A DNA stretch of 64,000 nt from Paenibacillus qinlingensis. Lineage in GTDB: Bacteria > Bacillota > Bacilli > Paenibacillales > NBRC-103111. Shown here in pieces: positions 26,452-36,171 of the stretch. The notes below the pieces were generated by a model. That model ran no database searches. It was not told the DNA's origin and worked only from the letters and a program-made list of their open reading frames with translations. The stretch is taken from the NCBI RefSeq assembly GCF_013204845.1, contig NZ_JABMKY010000008.1:248001-312000 (forward strand). Direction: 5' to 3'. Within the stretch, counting starts at the first letter, position 1; the number at the start of each line of letters is the position of its first letter. The translations under genes and the position numbers were made by a program.

Positions 26452-28095
26452 ATGAAACTACATTATAGGATTTTCACCCTATTCTTGGCTCTATTCCTAT
26501 TTGCAAGCAGTCTCAGCATCGTTCCTGTATCAGCCAACTCGAATGCAGTTGTAGACAATGCTGTACAGGATACAGCGCAGTATTTACTTAAAACTGTACA
26601 GAAACCAGAAGTTGGTTCTATCGGCGGTGAATGGGCCATACTTGGCCTTGCTCGCTCCTCCTATAACGTGCAGCAAAGCTATTACGACGATTATTATAGA
26701 GGCGTAGAGACCTATGTGAAAGCGTTGAATGGCAATCTTCATGATAAAAAGTATACGGAATACTCCCGCTTGGTTATAGCCTTAACGGCAATTGGAGCGG
26801 ATCCCAGTAACGTCAGTGGCTATAATCTGCTCACGCCGCTCGGCGACTTCGATAAAACGATATGGCAAGGGATCAATGGGCCGATATTCGCGCTAATTGC
26901 GCTGGACAGCGGTAATTACCCTATACCTGTCAATCCAACAGCCAAAACGCAGGCTACCCGAGACATGTACATAGATGAAATCTTATCGAATCAGCTTCAG
27001 GATGGTGGATTTGCACTATCGGGCGTGTCGGCAGATCCTGATATTACGGGTATGGCCTTGCAGGCCCTATCCAAGTATCAGAGCCATCCAAAAGTGAAAG
27101 TAGCAATAGACAATGCCATTAAACTTCTATCTCGCATACAGGATAATGAGGGCGGCTATGCTAGCTTAGGTGTAAGTACTTCAGAGAGCACCGTGCAAGT
27201 ACTGATGGCGCTTTGTGAGCTTGGAATTGACCTGCACGACAATCGTTTTGTTAAAAATGGCAACACAATTGTTGATGATTTACTATCCTTTTATTCAAAA
27301 GGACAGGGATTCCAGCATACCACTGATGGCAGCGGAGTATCCGGCATGTCAACAGAGCAGGCATTCTATGGACTTGTGAATGTGCAACGAATCTTATCGG
27401 GTCAGAGCAGCTTATACCGAATGAACGATGTAAAATTATCTACTTCCCTTACCCAAGTAAGCAGTAACGGTTTAGCTAACAAGAGCAAGGATATCAAAGT
27501 GATGCCAATCATCGCTGCGAATCCATCTTTCTCCGATATTACCAACCATGCGAACAAAGCAGCTATTGCCTCTCTAGCATCAAGAGGAATTATTAATGGT
27601 TTGACGGACAATGAATTTGCACCCGATCAAACAATGACTCGTGCCGAATTTGCGACCATTGTAACCAAGAGTCTCGGCCTTCCTATACAAGAGCGAGCCA
27701 CATTCAACGATGTCACAGCTTCTGACTGGTATGCGGACTATGTTGGTACCGCGTATTATTATGGCATCGTAAGCGGAACGTCAGAGACTACTTTTACACC
27801 AAACAATACGATTACAAGGCAGGAAGCTGCCGTCATGATCACCAATGCGGCAAAGCTCTCTGGCATGGATACAGCTTTGAGCCCAGCTGAAACGAGAGAT
27901 ATGTTGGCTCAATTTGGGGATTACACACAAACATCCGAGTGGTCGAGGAATGCGCTAGCCTTTAGCTATCGAGAACATCTATTATCGCAGGATATGCTGA
28001 ATATTGAGCCTTCTACATCTGTCACTCGAGCTGAAATAGCGGAGATGCTTTACCGTTTACTCACTGCAGCGAAACTTATTAAAGAGGCGAACTAA
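26452..28095 (+). CDS. SLH-anchored alpha/alpha-barrel protein, candidate B12-binding alpha-domain
   Basis: A 547-residue secreted protein. Signal peptide at residues 1-30 ends in VSA. Residues ~30-330 form repeated helix pairs of the terpenoid cyclase/prenyltransferase alpha-alpha barrel type, with GG(F/Y)A turns (QDGGFALSG, NEGGYASLG) and GMSTEQAFYGL. This is the same fold class as the alpha-domain of animal intrinsic factor and transcobalamin. Three SLH domains start near 360, 417 and 487, the third degenerate. ATG at 26452 has a perfect AGGAGG. It is under a cobalamin riboswitch and is coupled (TAATG) to a DUF4430 gene. Cobalamin binding is inference from fold, regulation and neighbours. 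Confidence 0.8.
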   Translation: MKLHYRIFTLFLALFLFASSLSIVPVSANSNAVVDNAVQDTAQYLLKTVQKPEVGSIGGEWAILGLARSSYNVQQSYYDDYYRGVETYVKALNGNLHDKKYTEYSRLVIALTAIGADPSNVSGYNLLTPLGDFDKTIWQGINGPIFALIALDSGNYPIPVNPTAKTQATRDMYIDEILSNQLQDGGFALSGVSADPDITGMALQALSKYQSHPKVKVAIDNAIKLLSRIQDNEGGYASLGVSTSESTVQVLMALCELGIDLHDNRFVKNGNTIVDDLLSFYSKGQGFQHTTDGSGVSGMSTEQAFYGLVNVQRILSGQSSLYRMNDVKLSTSLTQVSSNGLANKSKDIKVMPIIAANPSFSDITNHANKAAIASLASRGIINGLTDNEFAPDQTMTRAEFATIVTKSLGLPIQERATFNDVTASDWYADYVGTAYYYGIVSGTSETTFTPNNTITRQEAAVMITNAAKLSGMDTALSPAETRDMLAQFGDYTQTSEWSRNALAFSYREHLLSQDMLNIEPSTSVTRAEIAEMLYRLLTAAKLIKEAN

Positions 28096-29024
28096 TGCGA
28101 TTAACCAAAAATAAAATCATTGCCGCGGCGATCATTATGACCGTTTTGATCATAGCCTTCTTCAGTAGTGGGATGCCGCGGCAGCAAGCCGATCAGACGT
28201 CTACCATCGCTCTAGAAACAAGCAATCCAGCAGTAGCATCACCCGCAGTGACTGAACCGAGCTCTGAACGATCGCCAGCTCCCACAGCATCACCCGATGC
28301 ATCTTCAAGTACCGAGACACCGGTGGCAAGTCCGACTGAGGCGTTTCCGTCTGCACCTGCATCTGTATCCCCATCCCCAGCTCCAACTGCCTCGACTCAG
28401 GCGGTGGAGCCCCCTGCTAAGTCGGGTAAAGATGGGGACGGTAGCCAACCAGATCTACCCAAGGCAACCGAACCAAGCGCAAGCCCAGCTATGGGAATAG
28501 ACCCTAAGACGGGTAAAGACCAATACCTTACCGAACCTGTTCCGGAAGGAAAGCCACTTCCCATTGAGCCGCAGAATGCGAAAATTTCTGACAAGCAAAT
28601 GACAGTCACGCTTTCCGTAAGCTGTCTAACGATTCTCAATAATATGAAATTACTTGATCCCGAAAAGGTTGAGCTTGTGCCGAAAGACGGTATTATTTTC
28701 AAAGCCCAACAAGTTACTTTTTATGAAGGTGAATCGGTATTTAATGTGCTCCAAAGAGAAATGAAGAAAAACAAAATTCATATGGAATTTGTGAATACAC
28801 CGATGTACAATTCCGCTTACATTGAAGGCATTCATAATTTATACGAATTTGATTGTGGAGAGCTTTCTGGATGGATGTATAAGGTAAATGGCTGGTTTCC
28901 TAATTATGGAAGCAGTCGCTATCAACTTAAACAAGGCGATGTCATTGAGTGGGTTTACTCTTGCGATTTAGGACGTGACGTAGGTGATACCTATAATTCA
29001 GCAGGCGGTGGTAAAAAGCAATGA
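28095..29024 (+). CDS. Membrane-anchored DUF4430 protein (transcobalamin-like beta-domain)
   Basis: A 309-residue protein. An uncleaved-looking N-terminal helix (about 7-27) is followed by a ~110-residue Ser/Pro/Thr/Ala linker, then a DUF4430 domain from ~195 to 300. Domain marks are YEGESVFNVL, GWMYKVNG near residue 259 and YQLKQGDVIEWVY. DUF4430 corresponds to the C-terminal beta-domain of transcobalamin/intrinsic factor. Two cysteines (CDLG, FDCGELSG) lie in the domain. The start overlaps the previous stop by one base (TAATG), and the end overlaps ecfT by ATGA. It probably pairs with the preceding barrel protein to hold cobalamin at the membrane. Inferred, not shown. Confidence 0.82.
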   Translation: MRLTKNKIIAAAIIMTVLIIAFFSSGMPRQQADQTSTIALETSNPAVASPAVTEPSSERSPAPTASPDASSSTETPVASPTEAFPSAPASVSPSPAPTASTQAVEPPAKSGKDGDGSQPDLPKATEPSASPAMGIDPKTGKDQYLTEPVPEGKPLPIEPQNAKISDKQMTVTLSVSCLTILNNMKLLDPEKVELVPKDGIIFKAQQVTFYEGESVFNVLQREMKKNKIHMEFVNTPMYNSAYIEGIHNLYEFDCGELSGWMYKVNGWFPNYGSSRYQLKQGDVIEWVYSCDLGRDVGDTYNSAGGGKKQ

Positions 29025-29911
29025 AAGATTCTTTTTCCAGCTTCCACCCGATCGTTAATTTTCTGTATTTCACATTAGTTATCTTGTTCTCTATGGTTTT
29101 CATGCATCCGATATGTCTTGCTATTTCCATTACCTTTGCTTTCTCATACTCCATCTACCTCAACAGAAGCAAAGCCATCAAATTTAATTTTCTATATATG
29201 CTTCCTTTACTTGTAATGACAGCATTCATCAATCCTGCCTTTAACCATGAAGGAGTCACGATTATAACCTATTTACATAATGGTAATCCCCTTACTCTGG
29301 AATCCATTACATATGGTATTGCAGCAGCAGCCATGTTCGTAACAGTCATTTGTTGGTTCTCCTGCTATAACGCCATTATGACTTCTGATAAATTCATTTA
29401 TTTATTCGGGAGAATCATTCCTGCAATGTCGTTAATTTTTTCAATGGTGCTACGATTTGTACCCAAATTCAAAGCACAACTTACCATCGTTTCCCATGCA
29501 CAACGATGTATCGGCAGAGATGTGTCCAATGGCAGTGTGATCAGTAGAATCATGCATGGGATACGGATATTGTCTATCATGGTGACCTGGATGCTTGAAA
29601 ATGCCATTGAAACGGCTGATTCGATGAAAAGCCGTGGGTATGGTTTGCAAGGAAGAACCGCGTTTTCAATATTTACATGGGATAGCCGCGATAAAGCTGC
29701 ACTTATAGCTATTGTTTTAACCGGGGGTTATCTCATTATTGGAGCATGTACAAAAGCACTCTATTTCCGATATTTCCCATCCATGCGGAGTGTAGAACTC
29801 TCCGTGTTCAGTACGAGTGTTTTTGTTTCCTATGCCATTCTTTGTGCAATACCGCTATCCATTAACGTTTGGGAGGACTACAAGTGGAAATCTTTACAAT
29901 CAAACATTTGA
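29021..29911 (+). CDS. ecfT: ECF transporter transmembrane component EcfT
   Basis: The coupling membrane subunit of an energy-coupling factor importer, CbiQ family, 296 residues. Five to six hydrophobic helices are visible, with the coupling-helix motif ADSMKSRGYG near residue 205. This corresponds to the A-R-G signature that contacts the ATPases. Start ATG overlaps the previous stop (ATGA), and the end overlaps the ATPase fusion by 28 nt. The cobalamin riboswitch upstream suggests a cobalamin or cobalamin-precursor substrate. Confidence 0.88.
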   Translation: MKDSFSSFHPIVNFLYFTLVILFSMVFMHPICLAISITFAFSYSIYLNRSKAIKFNFLYMLPLLVMTAFINPAFNHEGVTIITYLHNGNPLTLESITYGIAAAAMFVTVICWFSCYNAIMTSDKFIYLFGRIIPAMSLIFSMVLRFVPKFKAQLTIVSHAQRCIGRDVSNGSVISRIMHGIRILSIMVTWMLENAIETADSMKSRGYGLQGRTAFSIFTWDSRDKAALIAIVLTGGYLIIGACTKALYFRYFPSMRSVELSVFSTSVFVSYAILCAIPLSINVWEDYKWKSLQSNI

Positions 29912-32364
29912 CGTTCTCCTATCCTGGTTCTATGGAGAACGCGTTAACTAATGTATCGTTAGGCGTAAATCAAGGCGAGTTTATAACCATCTGCGGAAAA
30001 TCGGGATGCGGAAAATCAACACTTTTGCGACATTTGAAAACAGATCTTACACCTCACGGATCACGGAGCGGTCAGATTTTATTTGATGGGACACCTCTAG
30101 AAGAGCTAGAAAGACGTATACAGGTCGCTCAAATCGGCTATGTCCTGCAATCTCCTGACAATCAAATTGTGACAGACAAGGTCTGGCATGAGCTTGCCTT
30201 TGGACTTGAAAGTCTTGGTTACAGTACGCTAGAAATTCGTCGACGTGTTGCTGAAATGGCAAGCTTTTTCGGCATACAAGAATGGTTTCATAAACAAGTG
30301 AGCGAACTGTCCGGCGGCCAGAAACAGCTTTTGAATCTTGCTTCGATTATGGTCATGCAACCTAAGGTATTAATTTTGGATGAACCCACAAGCCAGCTTG
30401 ATCCTATCGCTGCATCCGAATTTCTAGCTGCTATTGGTAAAATCAACCGAGAACTTGGCGTCACTATTCTTATCTCCGAGCATCGGCTCGAGGAAGTTAT
30501 GCCATTATCTGATCGCGTTATCGTGATGGATCAAGGGGAAATCCTCCATTCGGGTACACCGAAGGAAGTCGGTGAGCAACTTCGAGCTATACAGCACGAC
30601 ATGTTTTATGCGATGCCAACACCCACACGTGTATATGCAAGAATTAATAATCAGCTTTCTTGCCCCATTACGGTTCGTGAGGGAAGAGAATTCTTACATG
30701 TACTTGCACAACAGCAAGAATTCACGAAAGACCTACTTCCTACTGATGATCCAGTGCGAATTGATAATCCGGCGATTGAGTTGAACGAAGTATGGTTTAA
30801 GTATGACAAGAATTCCCCTGATGTTGTGAAAGGCCTTAGCTTTCGTGCCTATCCAGGTGAAATCTACGCGATTGTAGGTGGGAATGGAACAGGCAAAACA
30901 ACCACCCTCTCCCTTATATCTGGACTTCGCAAACACTATCGTGGAACTGTTCATATGAACGGGAAACCAATTAACAAGTATTCAGACAGTGAGAAGTTCA
31001 ATGGGCTTCTAGGCGTTCTCCCTCAGAATCCCCAAGCACTTTTTGTACAAAAAACAGTGAGGGCTGATCTCCTTGAGATGCTATCTGACAGCAAGCTGGG
31101 CAAGGATGCTGTGCAACAATCCATTGATGAGGTTTCTGAGTTGTGCATGTTAGAGGAACTTCTCGAACGCCACCCTTATGATCTGTCTGGAGGGGAGCAA
31201 CAACGAGCGGCTCTTGCTAAAATATTGCTTCTTCAGCCATCCATTCTTCTTCTGGACGAGCCGACCAAAGGTTTAGATGCACATTACAAATTGATGTTTG
31301 CCGAGATTTTGAACAATTTAAAGCTACAAGGTACAACCATTGTTATGGTCAGTCATGATATCGAATTTTGCGCTAGCTTTGCCGACAGATGTGCTTTGTT
31401 CTTTGACGGAGCAATCGTATCCGAGGGCAATCCTCGGGAATTCTTTGCTGGGAATAGCTTTTATACGACGTCTGCTAGCCGAATGGCCAGAGATTTGATT
31501 CCAATGGCCGTAACGACCAATGACATCATAAAGGCCTTTAATGGCAGGGAAGAACCCATTCATTTCGAACCAAAGCCAAAATTAAGATTACCTCGTTCCA
31601 TGGATAAACAGATTGCTCATACAAGCCTATCAGATCCTAAAGAGCAAACACCTGTCGAACACAGAAGCCTATCCAAGCGTACATGGACCGCCATGATGAT
31701 GATACTTTTATTAATACCATTAACCATTTGGTTTGGCATTTACTATCTGGACGATAGAAAATATTACTTTATTAGCATGCTAGTTATTTTGGAAACGATG
31801 CTCCCTTTCACGTTGATTTTTGAAGGACGCAAGCCGCAGGCAAGAGAGCTTGTCGTCATTGCGGTCCTATGTGCGATAGGAGTCTTTGGCAGAATGGCCT
31901 TTTTCATGGTTCCTCAATTCAAACCCGTCGTAGCCATTGTGATTATTTCTGGCATCGCCTTTGGCGCTGAAACCGGCTTTCTAGTTGGTGCTGTCACAGG
32001 TTTTGTATCCAACTACTTTTTTGGACAAGGACCATGGACACCATGGCAGATGTTCGCCTTTGGGATCATAGGATTTCTGGCTGGAGCACTGTTTAAAAAA
32101 GGGATTTTACGAAGAAATCGCATTGCGCTTTGTATGTTTGGAGGCGTAGCAACGTTTATCATTTATGGGTTCATAATGAACTTTTCTTCCGTCATGATGA
32201 CGCAGGCTAAACCTACAATTAGCGTACTGGTACTTGCATGCATCCGAGGTGTACCCTTTGATTTGATTCATGCGGCTGCAACTGTAATATTCTTGTATGT
32301 CCTTGCAAGACCGATGCTTAATAAATTAGATAGGATTAAAGAGAAATACGGGTTGGTATCTTAA
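29884..32364 (+). CDS. ECF transporter fusion: two ABC ATPases plus S-component-like membrane domain
   Basis: One 826-residue chain carrying what are normally three subunits. ATPase 1 (about 1-235) has GKSGCGKST, LSGGQKQLL and LILDEPTSQLD. ATPase 2 (about 290-510) has GGNGTGKTT, LSGGEQQRAALA and LLLDEPTKGLD. After a polar linker (about 545-600), residues ~600-826 hold six hydrophobic helices with GQGPWTPWQM, typical of some ECF S components. The GTG start at 29884 follows GGGAGG at 7 nt; an in-frame ATG at 29869 is less well placed. It forms the importer with the adjacent EcfT. Fusing EcfA, EcfA' and EcfS is unusual. Substrate inferred as cobalamin. Confidence 0.88.
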   Translation: MEIFTIKHLTFSYPGSMENALTNVSLGVNQGEFITICGKSGCGKSTLLRHLKTDLTPHGSRSGQILFDGTPLEELERRIQVAQIGYVLQSPDNQIVTDKVWHELAFGLESLGYSTLEIRRRVAEMASFFGIQEWFHKQVSELSGGQKQLLNLASIMVMQPKVLILDEPTSQLDPIAASEFLAAIGKINRELGVTILISEHRLEEVMPLSDRVIVMDQGEILHSGTPKEVGEQLRAIQHDMFYAMPTPTRVYARINNQLSCPITVREGREFLHVLAQQQEFTKDLLPTDDPVRIDNPAIELNEVWFKYDKNSPDVVKGLSFRAYPGEIYAIVGGNGTGKTTTLSLISGLRKHYRGTVHMNGKPINKYSDSEKFNGLLGVLPQNPQALFVQKTVRADLLEMLSDSKLGKDAVQQSIDEVSELCMLEELLERHPYDLSGGEQQRAALAKILLLQPSILLLDEPTKGLDAHYKLMFAEILNNLKLQGTTIVMVSHDIEFCASFADRCALFFDGAIVSEGNPREFFAGNSFYTTSASRMARDLIPMAVTTNDIIKAFNGREEPIHFEPKPKLRLPRSMDKQIAHTSLSDPKEQTPVEHRSLSKRTWTAMMMILLLIPLTIWFGIYYLDDRKYYFISMLVILETMLPFTLIFEGRKPQARELVVIAVLCAIGVFGRMAFFMVPQFKPVVAIVIISGIAFGAETGFLVGAVTGFVSNYFFGQGPWTPWQMFAFGIIGFLAGALFKKGILRRNRIALCMFGGVATFIIYGFIMNFSSVMMTQAKPTISVLVLACIRGVPFDLIHAAATVIFLYVLARPMLNKLDRIKEKYGLVS

Positions 32365-32370
32365 AAATAG

Positions 32371-32420
32371 AAAAACAGCACCTCATTGGTTAATTGCTAA
32401 CCTTCGGGGTGCTGTTTTTT
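32371..32420. terminator. Bidirectional terminator between the two B12-regulated units
   Basis: Arms AAAAACAGCACC and GGTGCTGTTTTT give A/T-flanked stems usable on both strands. An inner GGTTA/TAACC stem lies in the loop. It separates the convergent ECF operon and the large SLH/DUF4430 gene. Confidence 0.9.
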
Positions 32421-32445
32421 ATATAAGGATTAAGCAAAAGTTGAA

Positions 32446-35400
32446 TTACTTCTTATTGTGGTAAGCTCTCATCGCAACAACCGTTGCCATTTCGCGCGTT
32501 ACTTCATCACTCGGGTGGAACTGGTTGTCCCAACCTGACATCAAGCCACGTGCCATAATTGTTTGCACACTCGCTTTAGCCCACTCGGATACTTGATCCA
32601 AATCGTCGATCGCTAGTGTCTGTTCAGTTGCTTGAAGCTTAAGGGCATTAACCATAATGACTGCCATTTGCTCCCGCGTTAGCTTCTCATTTGGACTGAA
32701 CTCGTCTGCACTCGTACCCGAGATCAACCCTGCCTTATACGCCGCGTTCACGTAAGGATAGAACCAGTCCGCTTGAGCAACGTCGTTAAAGTTAATGGCT
32801 TTAACAGCCTTCACATCTAGTCCAAGAACACCGACTAGCATCTTCATGAACTCCGCTCTGGTTACCGTTGCTTGAGGACTAAATTTCCCGTTGCTGCCCT
32901 CAACAAATGCTTTCTCCGTCGCTTCACGGATGGCGTCAAGAGCCCAAGTGGAGATCGATGTAACATCGCTGTACAGCTTATTTAAATCAACTGCCACAGC
33001 CGTCACTTGACTAGTCGTATAGGACACAAAGCTCGTAAAATGATTCGTTTTAATAATCAAATTGTTATCTTGTACAAAAGCGTAAGTAATCTTCTCTTTA
33101 CCCTTCGTTGCCTCGATGCCTTCAGCCTCTGTTCCATAGATCTCGATTGGCGTAAACACATTGCCTTCGATGAATCCGACTTGTTGGCCTTTAGCGCCTT
33201 TCAACACGATGGTTACAGGCCGATCGAACAGAACGGATCCATTTGAGTTCCCCATGGCAAAAGCTTGACCAAGCTTGAGCTGTTTCGCAATCTCTTCACT
33301 CAAGCCGTTTTTCACTAACTCCTGAAGCGTTGAGTCCTTCGGATCTAAAGTAGTGAGTAGTTCGACATTTACATTCCCTGATTTTAGAACGGTTCCCTTA
33401 TCGATGGAGAATGAAATGTCACCTTTCACAGCAGAAATCATAGGAATACTGTCTTTGACCTCTTCTAGATTAAGAATAACTTTTGATGTGATTTCAGGAA
33501 TATTAATAGTAATTAATTCTTTGTCGTTCATATTTTTCGTGATGTTTACTGGATGATCTGCTTTACTATCAGATGGGATTTCAATGATTGACTTTTTATC
33601 GCCAGGAGAATTTCCACCTAGATAAGGTCCACTAGATTCATCTAGGTAATTTTCTGTATAGCGAAGAATTATACTTGCATTTTTAGTCAGAATGTAATCA
33701 GCAATACCCACATCAGGATCAATACCATCTACAGAATATAACCATCCACTATTAACTCCGCCATCAAACTCAGCTAATCCGCCAACACTTGAGATATAAT
33801 TTCCTGAACTATTTACAAAAGGAATGCTAGCTTCGTTTAATACTTTTTCTATTACATAAGCTACCGTTTTACCTTCTTCAATATTTATTGTAGTTTTCGG
33901 TAAGGTTACATTTTTCCCAGCAACTCTACTGTAACCATTTAATTGCAATGATACAGAGATAGTCTGTGGAATAGGTTTCGTTTGTAAGTTTTGATACGCT
34001 GAATTAAGTTTCGATAGCGCAGTATCCGCATGATATTGAATAGCATAACTATTCGCTGCCACACCTTTAGCAAGCGTTAAGTTAACTCGAAGAGCTTGCC
34101 AGCTCACATCTGTATAATTACCTTGTTGAATGGCATCGATTTCTACTATTTTTGCATTCAATGCTATCTTATTTGCAATAGTAGTAATATCTTCTTCGTA
34201 ATCATCTATATATACTAACGTAATGATATCTGAGCTCTTTAACACGTAGTCAGCAATACCTACATCAGCAAATTGACCATTGACTAGGTACATCCAGCCG
34301 CTTTTCGGCCCACCATCTCCAGTTGCCAAACCACCGATACTCGTAATGTAATTGCCACTTGCATTTATAACGTTCAAATGACTTGTTAATTTATTAATCG
34401 CATAGGCAGCGGTTTTACCTTCATCAACTTGCGTATCCGTCTTGGCTAAGGTAACTGATTTGCCTCCAATGGCGCTATACCCGCTGATGATAACGGAAAC
34501 TGTTAGTTGTTGCGGTGTTTCTGGAGGAGCATTGATTTGTAAGCCTTGAACTGCTGCTAATAAGTCAGATAAGGCGACATCTACTTGATCTTGTAAGACA
34601 GTTGGACTCGCAGAGATCAATTTGGCGGCGGCCAAACTGTTTTGCAACGCTTGCCAGCTTGCGTCCGTATAGTTTCCTTTTTGCATGTTATCAACATTCG
34701 TGATGGCCGCATTTAGAGATGATTTATTAACTTCTTCGAGTCCTTTTCGGATGCTCAAATAGTATATTTTCGGCGTATTAAGCCCATCTTGCGCAATAAC
34801 TCTAACGATTTTGGGCGTTGTCTCACTCAATGAGATTTCTTTATCAATTAGAGTACCTGTCGTACCACTTTTATTATTAATAAATATATTTGAAGCTGTT
34901 CCATTAGCCGTTAATTTAATCTTATCTGCGTTAATGAGAATATCGTTATACTCATACACACCTGCTGTTACGGTAATTTGCTTCGTTACTGATGAATCTA
35001 CGTTTGTCCCTGATAAAACGATGCTTGAAAGATCTGCTGTTTCGCTAACTGATTGATTAGCTGTGACTCTTTGCAAGGATGTAATTTCAGCACTTACTTC
35101 TCCGAAAGGACCGCCATCCATTTGGACGGCAGTATATACTTTTACAAAACTTATGCTACTCAAATTCACAGGCTTTCCTATGCTGTCCACTGCCCAGCTT
35201 ATATCAATAGGATCACCATTGGTAGCACCCGTTGTTAAATAAGGGTTTACAGGTACATCAGATGCGCTATTATTGAGATGAGTATCGGGATATCCAAAGG
35301 CATTCTGTTTTACGTTAATTTTTACACCAGAATAGATATGAGATTGATTATTAAAACCTAATGGGGCAGAGGGATAATTGGAAGGTATTGGATAATACGC

Positions 35401-35985
35401 ATGCTTATGACTACCATTCGTTTTAACGAGTCCACTTCCACCTTTATTGTCTGTCCAAGGTATATTTACGCCATTAGCACTCGTGAAATCTAGATCTGGA
35501 TTTGTATACGTAGCTTGATAATCCCATAACGTACTGTCCTCATAGTGCTCTGATCCAGCAATGTTAAACCAAGTCCCTGGATTTCCCGTCCCATCGTCCT
35601 GAGCAACGGCAACAGCTGCAGGCTCTTGAAAACCATTAAGAGCATTCCCGAACACTGTAAAATCAACCCCATATGGGTTCAGTGAACTATTTTGGATAGG
35701 TTCATCAAATTTAAATACGATGCTTCCACCGAATGCTCCCAAAGAAAGACCAGTAGAGCTAGGCGAATTCGTCCATTTGGCGTTTATATTGCCAGTGCCC
35801 CCCCAGCCGGCTTCATTCGTGAATTGGCCTGGTGCTGGGAGCCATTCTAGGATTGAACTAGGACCAGTACTTGCAGCTGCTACTACTTGTTTACTGGTTC
35901 CAAATAAGAAACCAAGTGAAGAAAATAGAAGCATAAAAGACATAATAAGTGCAATAACCCGTTTTGATACATAACGATAACTCAT
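32446..35985 (-). CDS. Large SLH surface protein with two DUF4430 (transcobalamin-like) domains
   Basis: An 1179-residue secreted protein under the second cobalamin riboswitch. A signal peptide (1-36) is followed by a beta-sandwich module of unknown name (about 40-300, with FTVFGNALNGFQEP) and a short Ig-like stretch (320-415). Two helical FIVAR-like segments (about 422-485 and 605-668) each precede a DUF4430 domain (about 490-600, GWMYLVNG near 565; and 673-778, GWLYSVDG near 747). A ZU5-like/other beta region and three C-terminal SLH domains (about 1005-1179) follow. ATG at 35985 has GAGG 9 nt upstream. Likely a wall-attached cobalamin binder; this is inferred from domain and regulation. 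Confidence 0.82.
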   Translation of the reverse strand: MSYRYVSKRVIALIMSFMLLFSSLGFLFGTSKQVVAAASTGPSSILEWLPAPGQFTNEAGWGGTGNINAKWTNSPSSTGLSLGAFGGSIVFKFDEPIQNSSLNPYGVDFTVFGNALNGFQEPAAVAVAQDDGTGNPGTWFNIAGSEHYEDSTLWDYQATYTNPDLDFTSANGVNIPWTDNKGGSGLVKTNGSHKHAYYPIPSNYPSAPLGFNNQSHIYSGVKINVKQNAFGYPDTHLNNSASDVPVNPYLTTGATNGDPIDISWAVDSIGKPVNLSSISFVKVYTAVQMDGGPFGEVSAEITSLQRVTANQSVSETADLSSIVLSGTNVDSSVTKQITVTAGVYEYNDILINADKIKLTANGTASNIFINNKSGTTGTLIDKEISLSETTPKIVRVIAQDGLNTPKIYYLSIRKGLEEVNKSSLNAAITNVDNMQKGNYTDASWQALQNSLAAAKLISASPTVLQDQVDVALSDLLAAVQGLQINAPPETPQQLTVSVIISGYSAIGGKSVTLAKTDTQVDEGKTAAYAINKLTSHLNVINASGNYITSIGGLATGDGGPKSGWMYLVNGQFADVGIADYVLKSSDIITLVYIDDYEEDITTIANKIALNAKIVEIDAIQQGNYTDVSWQALRVNLTLAKGVAANSYAIQYHADTALSKLNSAYQNLQTKPIPQTISVSLQLNGYSRVAGKNVTLPKTTINIEEGKTVAYVIEKVLNEASIPFVNSSGNYISSVGGLAEFDGGVNSGWLYSVDGIDPDVGIADYILTKNASIILRYTENYLDESSGPYLGGNSPGDKKSIIEIPSDSKADHPVNITKNMNDKELITINIPEITSKVILNLEEVKDSIPMISAVKGDISFSIDKGTVLKSGNVNVELLTTLDPKDSTLQELVKNGLSEEIAKQLKLGQAFAMGNSNGSVLFDRPVTIVLKGAKGQQVGFIEGNVFTPIEIYGTEAEGIEATKGKEKITYAFVQDNNLIIKTNHFTSFVSYTTSQVTAVAVDLNKLYSDVTSISTWALDAIREATEKAFVEGSNGKFSPQATVTRAEFMKMLVGVLGLDVKAVKAINFNDVAQADWFYPYVNAAYKAGLISGTSADEFSPNEKLTREQMAVIMVNALKLQATEQTLAIDDLDQVSEWAKASVQTIMARGLMSGWDNQFHPSDEVTREMATVVAMRAYHNKK

Positions 35986-36028
35986 TTTCCCATTCCTCTT
36001 TCCCTTATTAAATTGCATAAAGGGGTAC

Positions 36029-36059
36029 AAAAAAAGCCACCCTCAACTACTAGGGTGAC
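36029..36059 (-). terminator. Riboswitch-controlled intrinsic terminator (unit 2)
   Basis: On the minus strand GTCACCCT pairs with AGGGTGGC (one G-T pair), followed by seven T. It lies between the aptamer and the ribosome binding site of the SLH/DUF4430 gene. Confidence 0.85.
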
Positions 36060-36171
36060 TTCAACTTTAATCAGGAAATACATACTTCACACAACATAAA
36101 TAAGCTTTATGTGAGCAGCATACTCTTAGTAACTAATCCCCACCCCCAAGGAATTAGAAACATCCAATAAA

